DNA of 64,000 nucleotides from NCBI GenBank assembly GCA_016721845.1, contig JADKHK010000007.1:1-64000 (forward strand), read 5' to 3'. Both the position numbers and the translations under genes were made by a program. The notes below the pieces were generated by a model, which was not told the origin of the DNA, made no database searches, and saw nothing but the letters and a program-made list of their open reading frames with translations. This DNA comes from Lysobacterales bacterium. GTDB lineage: Bacteria; Pseudomonadota; Gammaproteobacteria; Xanthomonadales; Ahniellaceae. Below, in pieces: positions 48,003-56,136 of this stretch (positions are counted from its first letter, which is position 1; each line of letters begins with the position of its first letter).

Positions 48003-49550
48003 ATGCGCGACGCCGCTCCGCCGCCGCTGTTGCTTGCGATCGAATCCGGACCGCCGCGGGCCCACGTCGGGCCGCTGGTGCCGGGCGAATGCCGCATCGG
48101 GCGTGCGCCCGAGAACGAGATCCAGCTCGTCGACATCGCGGTGTCTCGCCAGCATGCGCGCCTCGCCGTGATCGACGGCCGCTGGTGCCTGCGCGACCTC
48201 GGCAGCACCCAGGGCACGATATTGAATGCGGCACGCCTGGTGCCGGAGCAGGACGTGCCGCTCGCGGCCGAGGACCGGTTGCGCATCGGTCCGTGGACCT
48301 TCGTGGTCCGGCTCGGGCGGCCGGCCGGAGAGCCGGTGCCATCGGCGCTGCATCGCCCGTCCACCGTGGGTTCGGTGCCGCAATTGCGGCTGCGCGCATT
48401 GTTCGCACTGGCACACACCGCCCAGCATGCAGAGGACGAGCAGTCGCTGCTGGCGGCCTTGTGCCGCGACCTCGGCAGCAGCCTTGCGTACGACCGCGTC
48501 GCCTTGCTGCGCGGCGACATCGACGACATCACGGTCGCCGCGCTGCATGCCGACGACGGCGTTGCCGATCGCGCGTTCAGCACGACGCTGATGCACGCCG
48601 CCGAGCCGGAGACGCCGGCGGTGCTGGAGTCGATCGCGCCGGCGGAGATGGGGGCGAGCCTGATCGCGCATCCGGTGGCCCATGCGGTGTGCATCCGCCT
48701 GAGCGGCGTCGCCGAACCGACGTGGCTGTATCTCGATCGCGCCGAGCCATTCCGGGATCAGGACGGCAGCGTGCTCGCCTACATCGAGGCGGCGGCGAGG
48801 ATTGCCGCATTGGCCATCGCGCATCGCGAAGGATTGCATGCGGCCGCCGAGCGCGAACGCCTCGCGGCGGAACAGTCGCAGGCACGTCGCGTGCAGACGC
48901 AGTTGTGCGCATCGCGCAACGGCCGCGCCAGCGACATCGACTACGCCTTCAGCACCGAGCCCGGCGCCGGCATGTGCGGCGACTTCATCGATGTGCTTGC
49001 GGCCAGGGATGGCGCAGTCTGGTGCTTCGTCGGCGATGTCGTCGGTCATGGCAGCGCCGCCGCATTGTTGATGGCGACGGCGCTGGCGATCCTGCGCAGC
49101 GAGTGCCGCCGTTCGACTTCTCCTGCGGCCGTGGCCGATCATCTCGCCGCGGAGCTCGCGACGGTGCTGGCGCCCGGTCAGTTCATCACGCTGTGGCTGG
49201 CGCGCATCGATGCCGACGGTCGTGTCGCGGTGGTCGACGCGGGTCACGGTCAATGCTGGATGGCGCGCCGCGACGGCGTGGTCGGCAGCGCCGAACTTCA
49301 GGGTCACCCACCGATCGGGGTGATGCCCGATGCGCGCCATGCCGCCGAATCCCTCGCGCTTGCCGCGGGAGATCGCTGGATCATCGCCACCGACGGCTAC
49401 AGCGAGTCGCTCGCCGATCCCGCGATCCGCGCCGCCTGCCGCGACCTGCTCGCACAACCCGCACCCGCCGCCGCGACGCTCGCCGCGTTGCGTCGCCTCG
49501 CCCGCCGCAGCAACGACGACGCCAGTTTGTTGGTGGTGTCGCGTCCTTAG
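48003..49550 (+). CDS. FHA-GAF-PP2C (SpoIIE-type) protein phosphatase
   Basis: 515 residues with three modules. Residues about 25-100 are an FHA domain (GRAPENEIQLVDIAVSRQHA, LRDLGSTQGTIL) that reads phosphothreonine. Residues about 125-280 form a GAF-like sensor (LRALFALAHTAQHAEDEQSL). Residues about 310-515 are a PP2C/SpoIIE phosphatase with metal-site aspartates in GAGMCGDFIDVLA, VGDVVGHGSAAALLMATAL, VVDAGHGQCWM and IATDGYSESLAD. It is the likely counterpart of the kinase at 50146. A terminator-like hairpin follows. Confidence 0.9.
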   Translation: MRDAAPPPLLLAIESGPPRAHVGPLVPGECRIGRAPENEIQLVDIAVSRQHARLAVIDGRWCLRDLGSTQGTILNAARLVPEQDVPLAAEDRLRIGPWTFVVRLGRPAGEPVPSALHRPSTVGSVPQLRLRALFALAHTAQHAEDEQSLLAALCRDLGSSLAYDRVALLRGDIDDITVAALHADDGVADRAFSTTLMHAAEPETPAVLESIAPAEMGASLIAHPVAHAVCIRLSGVAEPTWLYLDRAEPFRDQDGSVLAYIEAAARIAALAIAHREGLHAAAERERLAAEQSQARRVQTQLCASRNGRASDIDYAFSTEPGAGMCGDFIDVLAARDGAVWCFVGDVVGHGSAAALLMATALAILRSECRRSTSPAAVADHLAAELATVLAPGQFITLWLARIDADGRVAVVDAGHGQCWMARRDGVVGSAELQGHPPIGVMPDARHAAESLALAAGDRWIIATDGYSESLADPAIRAACRDLLAQPAPAAATLAALRRLARRSNDDASLLVVSRP

Positions 49551-49591
49551 TCAGTCGCTTGTGTCAAATCGCAACAAAAGATAAGGTGCCG

Positions 49592-49613
49592 CCCCCGAAT
49601 TGTCGGGCCTTTT
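49592..49613 (+). terminator. Weak terminator-like hairpin after the phosphatase gene
   Basis: A 5-base-pair CCCGA/TCGGG stem with loop ATTG, closed by CC and followed by TTTT. It lies between the phosphatase and the first mini-protein gene. Confidence 0.45.
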
Positions 49614-49633
49614 CCAATGATTGGAGTGGTTCC

Positions 49634-49837
49634 ATGAAGAAACTCGTCCTGATCGCCGCCCTCGCGATGTGCGCGCCGGTAACTCATGCTGCAGCAGCGA
49701 CCGAGACTGAAGAACTCGACATCTGGGCTTGGTTGGTTTCGCTTTTCGAGAGCGACAATGCGGAGGTTGCCGACAGTCAGGGGGTTGAAGCTTCGCTCGC
49801 GAACATCGATACCGCGCTCGGTCTCGGTCCGCGCTAA
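49634..49837 (+). CDS. Secreted mini-protein A (tandem paralogue)
   Basis: 67 residues: a signal peptide (KKLVLIAALAMCAPVTHA) and a mature part of about 45 acidic residues with the core IWAWLVSLFESDNAEVAD. A GGAG ribosome site lies 8 bases before the ATG. The next gene, 34 bases downstream, encodes a clear paralogue with the same W-x-W-x2-S-L-x-E-S-x-N core. No known family was recognised. The position between a PP2C phosphatase and a Ser/Thr kinase hints at a role in the same signalling unit, which is inference. Confidence 0.75.
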   Translation: MKKLVLIAALAMCAPVTHAAAATETEELDIWAWLVSLFESDNAEVADSQGVEASLANIDTALGLGPR

Positions 49838-49871
49838 TCGCCGAACTATCAACCTGATCCGAGAGGTCGAA

Positions 49872-50081
49872 ATGAAGATGATTGTGCTGGTGTTGCCGTT
49901 ACTGTTCGTTGCGCCATTCGCCCACGCAACCGCAAGTGATGAGGCAGAGACATTTGGTCTTTGGGGTTGGATGGCATCGCTCCTTGAGTCCGAGAACGAC
50001 GAAGCGGCGAACGAAAACACCCCCGCGCAATTGGAGTCGGTGCAGGACGAATCGCGCAGCTTCAATTCGATCATTCGTTGA
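49872..50081 (+). CDS. Secreted mini-protein B (tandem paralogue)
   Basis: 69 residues: a signal peptide (MIVLVLPLLFVAPFAHA) and an acidic mature part with LWGWMASLLESENDEAAN, the same core as mini-protein A. The tail (QLESVQDESRSFNSIIR) differs from A. A GAGAGG ribosome site precedes the ATG. Codon use is normal for the genome but somewhat less GC-rich. The core could form an amphipathic helix with two exposed tryptophans. Confidence 0.75.
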   Translation: MKMIVLVLPLLFVAPFAHATASDEAETFGLWGWMASLLESENDEAANENTPAQLESVQDESRSFNSIIR

Positions 50082-50091
50082 TGCAACAGGT

Positions 50092-50110
50092 GGCGGGCAA
50101 TCTGCTCGCC
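50092..50110. terminator. Hairpin between convergent genes
   Basis: GGCGGGCA-ATC-TGCTCGCC, an 8-base-pair stem with one G-T wobble. It lies between the end of mini-protein B and the end of the kinase gene, and may serve both directions. Confidence 0.5.
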
Positions 50111-50145
50111 GCCGTTCGATCTCGCTTTGTAGTGGGCTAGTGAAT

Positions 50146-52602
50146 CTATCCGCCGCGCTTCTCAGCCGCGGCGATGCGCGCCAGCGACTTCTTCACCCGC
50201 TCGTGCTCTGCACCGAAAGTCGCGACCAGACCATTGTGGCTCGCGCGTAACTCCTTCAGTGCTTCGTCATAGCGACCGAGTTTGGTCAGGCATTCGCCGT
50301 AGTTGTTCGCAAACAAGTGGCCATAAACGTGGTCGTCACCGAGAACTTGTCGAGTTGCCGCCAGAAGTGAAACGAACTCGCGTCTGGCGGCTTCAAGATC
50401 GCCGCGTTTCATCAACAACATGGCAAGGTTGTTCTGAGTGGCGAATGTCTCCGCATCGGTCAAGTGGGCCGCGGTCCGAATGCGCAGCACGTCGCGATAG
50501 ACTTTTTCGGCCTCGTCGAGTTGATTCAGATCATCGAGCGCATAAGCCAACACGTTCATCGCCACCAAGACAAATTGGTGCGACTCACCACGAATGGCCG
50601 TCATGCGCTCAATCAACTGTCTCAGCAACGGCACTGCTTCGGCCTGCCTGCCTTTGACAATCATCACCGTCGCAAGATTCTGCTGCGAGGTCATTGTCTC
50701 CGGGTGCATCTCCCCGTAGATCTTCAAGCGCCCCTGATAGACCTTCTCCAGAAGCTCCTCAACATCCTCCATCTTGCCGGCGAGTTGCAGGGTCGCCGCA
50801 AGAATCTGCGTGGCATTCAGCGTCATGACGTGATCGCTGCCGTACTTGTCGGTCAAGAACGTGATCTGGGGCCTCAGCAGTGCTTCTGCTTCGGAATATC
50901 GAGTGGCTTTCTGAAGCGCCGCACCACGATCGCTGCGGGCACCGTCGCGAAGGAGATCGTCGTCCTGTCCTGGCAGCTCGGGCAGACTTTCGATCAGCTG
51001 AAGCTGCTCCAGCGCGGCGTCGAACTTCGATTGATTGGCCAGCGCACCAGCCAGCAGTCGTCGGAGCTGGGCGAGGGTAATCACGGAGGATTCGTCGACG
51101 CCGCGGATCGTCTCAATTTCGCGTTGAGCCTCCCGCTCGACATCGGCGTTCAGCCCGCGGCTCGACATGACGCTGATCTGTTGGAGACGGAGCAATCCAC
51201 GTTCGGTCGAGAAGCTCGAGCCGGCTTGGTCGACCGCCTTGAACGTCTCGGAAAGCACGCTATCGGCGCCATCGTAGTCGGCCAAGGCGACCATGGCCTG
51301 AGCCAGCTGATCCGCAATTGCGGCGCGAACCCTCAGGTTGCCCGGCGGCGACGTTTCAAAGCTGCGCTTTGCTTGCGCCACAATTTCCTTCACCGTGACA
51401 TCCCGGCCGAGTGCATTTTCCGGAATGGCTGCGGCGATCATCGTGCTCATGAAGTCGCTGACCGAGCTTGCAATCTCCGCGTTGGCCTCGGCGACAGCGC
51501 GTGCCTCGCGTTCTTTCTGTGCCGACACCAGCGAGAACACGGTCGCGGCGATCAACGCAACGAACGCGATCGACGCGGCGGCGACGAGGGCGCGGTGGCG
51601 GCGGGCGAACTTGCGGGCGATGTAGAGCGTGCTCGGTGCGCGGGCTTCGATCGGACGATGGTCGAGGTAACGCTCGAGGTCGGCGGCGAAGTCGGCGACG
51701 CTCGCGTAGCGCTGCGAGGGCGACTCCGCCAGCGCCTTCATCACGATGGTGTCGAGGTCGCCACCGAACTTAGGCTCGATCTTCGCCAGCGGCACCATCG
51801 GATTGCGCTCGGCGCTCTTGATCGCCGAGAACAGCGAACTTGCGTCGAGATTGCGCGGGCGCTTGCCGCTCAGCAATTCGTAGAGAATCACGCCGAGCGC
51901 GAACACGTCGGTACGCACGTCGATCTTGCGCGATTCGCCGCGCAGCTGCTCCGGACTCATGTACGGGATCGTGCCGACCACCTGGCCGGCTTCGGTCAGG
52001 CGTGTCGCGCCATCGCCGCGCTCGTCGATCACGCGGGCAATGCCGAAATCCATGATCTTGGGGCGTCCATCGCCGTCGACCAGAATGTTGGCGGGCTTCA
52101 GATCGCGATGGATCACCCCGCGCTGATGCGCATGCAGCACGCCTTGGCAAACCTCGAGCATCAGTCGCACGCGCGCATTTGCATCCAGACCGCGCGCATC
52201 GGCATCGGCCAGCAAGTGGCGCCCGCGCACCAACTCCATGGCCAGATACGGCACATTGGCACCGAGACGGGTATCGACGCCGGTGGCGAACACATGCGCG
52301 ATGTTCGGATGGTCGAGCAGGGCCAGCGCCTCGCCCTCAAGCTGGAAGCGGCGCAACGCGTCGGGGTCGTCCTGCGCACCACGCAGCACCTTGAGCGCGA
52401 CTTCACGCTGCGGTTGCTGCTGTTCGGCCAGATAGACCGCGCCCATGCCGCCGCGCCCGAGCAGGCCGAGGATGCGGAATTCGCCCAGTTGTTCCGGCAG
52501 CGACGCGTCGCGCGCGGTGCGCGCGCCGGCGGCGGTGTCGGCGAGCAGGGGATCGACCGAATTCGTCATCGTGCCTGTCTGCGGTTGGTCGTGCTGGCTC
52601 AT
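50146..52602 (-). CDS. Hanks-type Ser/Thr protein kinase with C-terminal TPR domain
   Basis: 818 residues. The kinase domain (about 40-310) has the Gly loop LLGRGGMGAVYLAEQ, the lysine in VALKVLRG, VIHRDLKPANILVDG, IMDFGIARV and the activation segment ending GTIPYMSPEQLRG. One membrane helix (about residue 340-362) follows, then a large periplasmic or extracytoplasmic region of tetratricopeptide repeats (for example TDAETFATQNNLAMLLMKRG) to the end. ATG 52602 (MSQHDQPQTG) is chosen over 52638. It is convergent with the mini-protein genes and divergent from the vWA gene with 87 bases between. It is probably opposed by the PP2C at 48003. Confidence 0.92.
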   Translation of the reverse strand: MSQHDQPQTGTMTNSVDPLLADTAAGARTARDASLPEQLGEFRILGLLGRGGMGAVYLAEQQQPQREVALKVLRGAQDDPDALRRFQLEGEALALLDHPNIAHVFATGVDTRLGANVPYLAMELVRGRHLLADADARGLDANARVRLMLEVCQGVLHAHQRGVIHRDLKPANILVDGDGRPKIMDFGIARVIDERGDGATRLTEAGQVVGTIPYMSPEQLRGESRKIDVRTDVFALGVILYELLSGKRPRNLDASSLFSAIKSAERNPMVPLAKIEPKFGGDLDTIVMKALAESPSQRYASVADFAADLERYLDHRPIEARAPSTLYIARKFARRHRALVAAASIAFVALIAATVFSLVSAQKEREARAVAEANAEIASSVSDFMSTMIAAAIPENALGRDVTVKEIVAQAKRSFETSPPGNLRVRAAIADQLAQAMVALADYDGADSVLSETFKAVDQAGSSFSTERGLLRLQQISVMSSRGLNADVEREAQREIETIRGVDESSVITLAQLRRLLAGALANQSKFDAALEQLQLIESLPELPGQDDDLLRDGARSDRGAALQKATRYSEAEALLRPQITFLTDKYGSDHVMTLNATQILAATLQLAGKMEDVEELLEKVYQGRLKIYGEMHPETMTSQQNLATVMIVKGRQAEAVPLLRQLIERMTAIRGESHQFVLVAMNVLAYALDDLNQLDEAEKVYRDVLRIRTAAHLTDAETFATQNNLAMLLMKRGDLEAARREFVSLLAATRQVLGDDHVYGHLFANNYGECLTKLGRYDEALKELRASHNGLVATFGAEHERVKKSLARIAAAEKRGG

Positions 52603-52689
52603 GCCGTGTCCTGTGCGATCGAACCGGCAATCTGCCACAAGTCGTGTCCGCGGTCATCGCGCGCGCCACGGCTTTGGCACAATGCCGCC

Positions 52690-53862
52690 ATGCTCACCTC
52701 CTTCTTCCTCGCGTTGCGCGCCGGTGGACTCAAGCCCGGCGTCGGCGAATACCTGACCCTGCTGCAGGCGGTGCGCGCCGGCCTCGCCGATCTGTCGATC
52801 GAGCGCTTCCACGCCCTGTCGCGGCTCGTGCTGGTGAAGGACGAAACCCAGTTCGATCGCTTCGACCGCATTTTCGGCCAGTACCTCGACGGCATCGCGA
52901 CCGTGTTCGCCGATCCGGCTGCAGTGCCCGAGGAGTGGTTGCAGCAGCAGATGCAGCGTCTGCTCAGCGACGAGGAGCGCGCGGCCCTGAAGTCGCTCGG
53001 CAGCTTCGATGAACTGATGAAGCAACTGGCCGAGCGCCTGAAGGAACAGAAGGGCCGGCACGAAGGCGGCAATCGCTGGATCGGCACTGGCGGCACCTCG
53101 CCGTTCGGGCATGGCGGCTACAACCCGGAAGGCGTGCGCATCGGGGGCAAGGGCGGCGCAAAGCGTGCGGTCAAGGTCTGGGAGCAGCGCCAGTTCCGCA
53201 ATCTCGATGACCAGGTCGAACTCGGTACCCGCAACCTGAAGGTCGCGTTGCGCAAGTTGCGCCGCTTCGCGCGCAATGCCGAGCGCGAGGAATTCGATCT
53301 CGACGGCACCATTCGCGACACCGCGCGCAATGCCGGCTGGCTCGACATCAAGTACCGGCGCGAACGCCACAACGCGATCAAGCTGATGGTCCTGTTCGAC
53401 ATCGGCGGCTCGATGGATGAACACATCAAGCTCTGCGAAGAACTGTTCAGCGCAGCGCGCAGCGAGTTCAAGCACCTCGAACATTTCTATTTCCACAACT
53501 TCATCTACGAGCGGCTGTGGAAGGACAACCACCGTCGTTATGGCGAAACCCAAGCGACGTTCGACCTCATGCACAAGTTCCCGGCCGACTGGCGCGTCGT
53601 CATCGTCGGCGACGCCAGCATGGCGCCCTACGAGATCAGCGAAGCAGGCGGCAGCATCGAGCACTGGAACGAAGAGTCCGGTGCCACGTGGATGGCGCGC
53701 GTCGCCACAACCTGGCCGAAGCTGGTCTGGCTGAATCCGGTCGCCGAAGCGACCTGGGACTGGACACCGAGTATCCAGATGACGAAGCAACTCATCGGAG
53801 AACGCATGTTTCCGTTGACGCTGGCCGGGCTCGACCGGGCGATCGCGGCGTTGCGGCGGTAG
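52690..53862 (+). CDS. CoxE-type vWA-domain protein
   Basis: 390 residues. The N-terminal helical half starts MLTSFFLALRAGGLKPGVGE. A Gly-rich linker (GNRWIGTGGTSPFGHGGYNP) leads to the vWA domain with the metal-site motif VLFDIGGSMDEHI. The second serine of the usual DxSxS is replaced by glycine, as in this subfamily. Later motifs are HFYFHNFIYERLW and VVIVGDASMAPYEI. These proteins partner MoxR ATPases; the only MoxR in the window is at 46962. It is divergent from the kinase gene, with a shared 87-base promoter region. Confidence 0.9.
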   Translation: MLTSFFLALRAGGLKPGVGEYLTLLQAVRAGLADLSIERFHALSRLVLVKDETQFDRFDRIFGQYLDGIATVFADPAAVPEEWLQQQMQRLLSDEERAALKSLGSFDELMKQLAERLKEQKGRHEGGNRWIGTGGTSPFGHGGYNPEGVRIGGKGGAKRAVKVWEQRQFRNLDDQVELGTRNLKVALRKLRRFARNAEREEFDLDGTIRDTARNAGWLDIKYRRERHNAIKLMVLFDIGGSMDEHIKLCEELFSAARSEFKHLEHFYFHNFIYERLWKDNHRRYGETQATFDLMHKFPADWRVVIVGDASMAPYEISEAGGSIEHWNEESGATWMARVATTWPKLVWLNPVAEATWDWTPSIQMTKQLIGERMFPLTLAGLDRAIAALRR

Positions 53863-53865
53863 CGA

Positions 53866-54852
53866 TCAGCCGTTCGGCACCACCACGATCTTGCCGGACC
53901 GCTCGCCTGCCGCGGCCGCGGCGACGGCGTCCTTGATCCGGTCGACGCCGTAGGTCGCATGCACGCGTGCATGCAGTTCGCCGCTGGCGATGCGACGCGC
54001 GATGTCGCCGTACACGGCCATCTGCTGTTGCGGGGTCGCTTTTCGGAACCAGAGTGCGAGCCAGAAGCCGCGCAGGGTGAGGTCGCGGAACACGAACGAG
54101 GCCGGCGAGATCGAACAGGGTTCGCCGCTCATCGCGCCATAGTTCACCAGGGTGCCGCCTTCGGCCAGGCAGCGCGCGAGATTCTCTGTCGCCATGCCGC
54201 CGACGGCATCGATGCCGAGACGGATCTTGGCGCCGCCGGTGGCCGCACCCACGCGTTTCGCGAGATCGGGACCATCGACCAGCACGATCTCGTCGCCGTG
54301 CTGGCGCACATCGGCGATCGCCGATTCGCGCCGCACCACATTCACGGTCTTCAGGCCGCGGCTGCGCGCGAGCTGGATCAGGTAACCGCCGACCGCCGAA
54401 TTCGCGGCGTTCTGGATCACCCATTCACCGGGCTGCAGGTCGACGAACTCGCTCAGCATCAGCGCTGCGGTCGGCGGGTTCACCGTCATCATCGACAGCT
54501 GCACCGGGTCGGCCGAGTTCGGCAGCGGCATCAGCTTCTTCGCGTCGGCGACCACATGTGTGCTCCAGGTACCGATGCCGACCGGCAGCAACACGCGTTG
54601 CCCGACCGTCAGGCCGCTCACCTCCGGACCGAGTGCTTCGATGTCGCCCACACCTTCGTTGCCACCGATCGCCGGCAGCGGCGGCAGCATGCCGTACTGA
54701 CCGGTCAGCGTCAGCACGTCGGACGGGTTGATCGGTGCCGCCAGCACCTTGATCAGCACCTGTCCCGATGCAAGTTCCGGCGTCGTGAACTCGACGGCGG
54801 CGATCACGTTCTGCGGCACCGGGCCGCGTTCGCTGTACTGGGCGCGCTTCAT
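53866..54852 (-). CDS. Zinc-independent MDR oxidoreductase (enoyl reductase/quinone reductase type)
   Basis: 328 residues. The N-terminal GroES-like domain has VLIKVLAAPINPSDVLTLTG and IGGNEGVGDIEALGPEVSG. The Rossmann domain has VIQNAANSAVGGYLIQLARS. No zinc-binding cysteines are present. The pattern is closest to the mitochondrial 2-enoyl thioester reductase (MECR/Etr1) branch of NADPH-dependent reductases. ATG 54852 (MKRAQYSERG) is the family-like start. It is convergent with the vWA gene (3 bases) and divergent from the FAD enzyme. Confidence 0.75.
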   Translation of the reverse strand: MKRAQYSERGPVPQNVIAAVEFTTPELASGQVLIKVLAAPINPSDVLTLTGQYGMLPPLPAIGGNEGVGDIEALGPEVSGLTVGQRVLLPVGIGTWSTHVVADAKKLMPLPNSADPVQLSMMTVNPPTAALMLSEFVDLQPGEWVIQNAANSAVGGYLIQLARSRGLKTVNVVRRESAIADVRQHGDEIVLVDGPDLAKRVGAATGGAKIRLGIDAVGGMATENLARCLAEGGTLVNYGAMSGEPCSISPASFVFRDLTLRGFWLALWFRKATPQQQMAVYGDIARRIASGELHARVHATYGVDRIKDAVAAAAAGERSGKIVVVPNG

Positions 54853-54932
54853 GGGAGGGCTTCCTGCGGATGGGATGCCGAGCATAGTCGCGGGCGACCC
54901 CGACGACATGCGCCGGAGGTTAAGCTCGCCGC

Positions 54933-56132
54933 ATGAAGCCGCTCGACATCGCGATCATCGGATATGGCACCGCCGGGCAGGCGGCGAGCCTGTACCTGCA
55001 GCGCCAGGGCCATCGCATCCATCAGGTCGAGCAGGCGCCGGAACTGCGCCCGGTCGGTGCCGGCTTTCTGCTGCAGCCGACCGGGCTGTCGGTGCTCGAT
55101 GAACTCGGTCTCGGCGAGGTCGCCCGGCTGTGCGGTGCCCGCATCGACCGCCTGCACGGCGAGAACGAGCGCGGACGCACGATCATGGACATGCGCTATG
55201 CCGACCTCGATCCGCGATCGAACGGACTTGGCATGCAGCGTGGCGCCTTGTTCGAGGTGCTGCGCAGTGCCGATGCGTTGGCTGGGTCGGTGCAGACCGG
55301 CGTCCATGTCGCGTCGGTCGATGCCGAATGCGGTACCTACTGCACGGACGATGGCCGCAGTCACGGACCGTTCGATCTCGTCATCGTCGCCAATGGCGCG
55401 CATTCCGCGCTGCGCCAGGCGCTGGCCGAACACGTGCTGCGCGATGCGCTGTATCCCTGGGGCGCGATCTGGTGTCTGGCCGACGACCTGCACCACCGCT
55501 TCCACCACGATCTCGAGCAGCGCTATCGCCGCGCCCGTGAAATGTGCGGCGTGTTGCCGGTCGGCACCTTGCCCGGTCAGGCGCCGGCGGCGCGCAAGCT
55601 CAGTGTCTACTGGAGCGTGCGCACGACGGATCTCGACGCCGTGCTGGCCGGCGGCATCGCACCGGTGCATGACGCCATCGGACGCCTGTGGCCCGATGCC
55701 GAACGACTGATGCGCGCGATGACCGATCTGTCGGCCTGGCGACGCGCAAGTTATCGCGATGTGGTGCTCGCGAAGCCGCATCGTGGCCGGGTCGTGCTGA
55801 TCGGCGACGCAGCCCACGGCATGAGTCCGCAGCTTGGTCAGGGCGCGAACATGGCGTTGCTGGATGCGCAGGCCTTGTCGCAAGCGCTGGAGCGCGGGAC
55901 GACGATCGCATCCGCGCTGGACGACTATGCGCGCACCCGCGCCGCCCACCTCGCGATCTACCAGTTCCTGAGTCGCTGGCTGACACCGCTGTTCCAGTCC
56001 GATCTGGATGCGCTGGCCTGGTGGCGCGACCTGCTGTTCCTGCCGCTGAGCCGGATGCCGATCGCACGCGGCGAGTCCTTGAAGATCCTGACCGGGCTCA
56101 AGCGCGGCTGGTTCGGGCGCCTGCCGCTCTAG
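54933..56132 (+). CDS. FAD-dependent aromatic-type monooxygenase
   Basis: 399 residues of the PHBH/UbiH family. The FAD motifs are DIAIIGYGTAGQAASLYLQR (GxGxxG), the DG-type FDLVIVANGAHSALRQ and the GD motif VVLIGDAAHGMSPQLGQGAN. The substrate is not evident: hydroxylation of an aromatic or of a quinone precursor is possible. It starts 80 bases from the divergent oxidoreductase and ends 4 bases before the convergent cyclase gene. Confidence 0.85.
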   Translation: MKPLDIAIIGYGTAGQAASLYLQRQGHRIHQVEQAPELRPVGAGFLLQPTGLSVLDELGLGEVARLCGARIDRLHGENERGRTIMDMRYADLDPRSNGLGMQRGALFEVLRSADALAGSVQTGVHVASVDAECGTYCTDDGRSHGPFDLVIVANGAHSALRQALAEHVLRDALYPWGAIWCLADDLHHRFHHDLEQRYRRAREMCGVLPVGTLPGQAPAARKLSVYWSVRTTDLDAVLAGGIAPVHDAIGRLWPDAERLMRAMTDLSAWRRASYRDVVLAKPHRGRVVLIGDAAHGMSPQLGQGANMALLDAQALSQALERGTTIASALDDYARTRAAHLAIYQFLSRWLTPLFQSDLDALAWWRDLLFLPLSRMPIARGESLKILTGLKRGWFGRLPL

Positions 56133-56136
56133 CCGC

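Noticed and set aside
50464..52689. Long N-terminal extension of the vWA gene frame
   Set aside because: The frame is antisense to the kinase gene; the vWA protein begins at the ATG at 52690.
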